6,229 nt of DNA from JBLYYQ01 sp048550035 (lineage in GTDB: Bacteria > Nitrospinota_A > UBA7883 > JBLYYQ01), in assembly GCA_048550035.1 (NCBI GenBank), contig JBLYYQ010000140.1:1-6229 (forward strand), written 5' to 3'. This document shows positions 5,962 to 6,229 of the stretch, one piece after another. The translations under genes and the position numbers were made by a program. The notes under the pieces were generated by a model. The model had not been told where the DNA came from. It did not search any database and saw nothing but the letters and a program-made list of their open reading frames with translations. Each line of letters opens with the position of its first letter. Within the stretch, counting starts at the first letter, position 1.

Positions 5962-6225
5962 CTACCATTCTTTTGGGGTTACGGTTTTTTGCAAACTCAT
6001 AATTTTATTCTTTGCCTTAGTTAGATAAATAGCTAGCAAGAAGATTACTGTAGCATCTTTGATATATCCTGCAATGATTTTTACACGGTTGATAACAAAG
6101 CTACTGATTCCTTCGAGTTTCGATTTGAGCTGCTGGGTATAGGCCGACGCCTCTTTGGAGAAGCTCGCACCAAGTCCTTTGGTGATTTTGCCATCAAGGT
6201 CGGTCGCGACTGAAACCGTCGGCAT
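5962..6225 (-). CDS. Unrecognised 87-codon reading frame, possibly a chimeric or broken gene
   Basis: I do not recognise this product. It begins MPTVSVATDLDGKITKGLGA, continues as a charged helix (SFSKEASAYTQQLKSKLEGI), then a hydrophobic stretch DATVIFLLAIYL that could be one membrane helix, and ends in a basic tail. The frame stays open from the ATG to the right edge, so it may be the 3' part of a longer gene entering from outside; I see no Shine-Dalgarno in the 4 bases available. Base composition changes inside it: the sampled line 6121-6180 is 55% G+C and 6001-6060 is 28%. This suggests a coding fragment fused by chance to A+T-rich, perhaps intergenic, sequence. It ends about 10 bases before the lhgO ATG, so it could be co-transcribed. 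Whether it makes a real protein is doubtful. Confidence 0.35.
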   Translation of the reverse strand: MPTVSVATDLDGKITKGLGASFSKEASAYTQQLKSKLEGISSFVINRVKIIAGYIKDATVIFLLAIYLTKAKNKIMSLQKTVTPKEW

Positions 6226-6229
6226 CTGC

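Noticed and set aside
4740..6229. Mobile element or transposon carrying lhgO
   Set aside because: I found no transposase, no convincing terminal inverted repeats and no target-site duplication at either composition boundary, so transfer is inferred from composition only.

Overview
The window looks like an A+T-rich, Gram-negative bacterial chromosome, most likely a gammaproteobacterium. The basis is a periplasmic solute receptor with a Sec signal peptide, proteobacterial TRAP, FCD-regulator and LhgO proteins, and clear Shine-Dalgarno and sigma70-type signals. The genus cannot be fixed from sequence alone. G+C is roughly 33-42% in the sampled left two thirds and about 50-52% in the sampled lines of the 4.75-5.95 kb gene.

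Left block (1-3392, minus strand): a transporter operon read from right to left as dctP, dctQ, dctM, thiolase. DctP is the periplasmic receptor. DctQ and DctM are the small and large permeases of a TRAP transporter of the TakP/lactate/mannitol-chloroaromatic type. dctM and dctQ overlap by 4 bases, and the thiolase starts 20 bases after dctM and runs off the left edge. A perfect 14-bp hairpin fills most of the dctP-dctQ gap.

Control region (3393-3623): a divergent intergenic region. It has a good sigma70-type promoter for dctP, with an inverted repeat filling its spacer. A second promoter faces right toward a FadR-type GntR regulator, with a TGGT-N3-ACCA operator-like palindrome at its probable start point. 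The simplest model is that a carboxylate or acyl-CoA ligand sensed by the FCD domain controls both uptake and regulator expression.

Right block: after gntR (3624-4370) lies the wreck of a short-chain dehydrogenase gene (about 4420-4760). Its pieces are frameshifted and apparently out of order. It abuts a convergent, compositionally different lhgO gene (L-2-hydroxyglutarate dehydrogenase, 4749-5951, minus). Beyond that is an unrecognised 87-codon reading frame (5962-6225) whose two halves differ sharply in base composition.

Together, the left half is a plausible uptake-plus-CoA-thioester catabolism module for an organic acid. The right half looks like a decayed and rearranged junction where foreign or mosaic DNA carrying lhgO meets the native module. 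I see no CRISPR array, tRNA, rRNA, transposase or complete mobile element.
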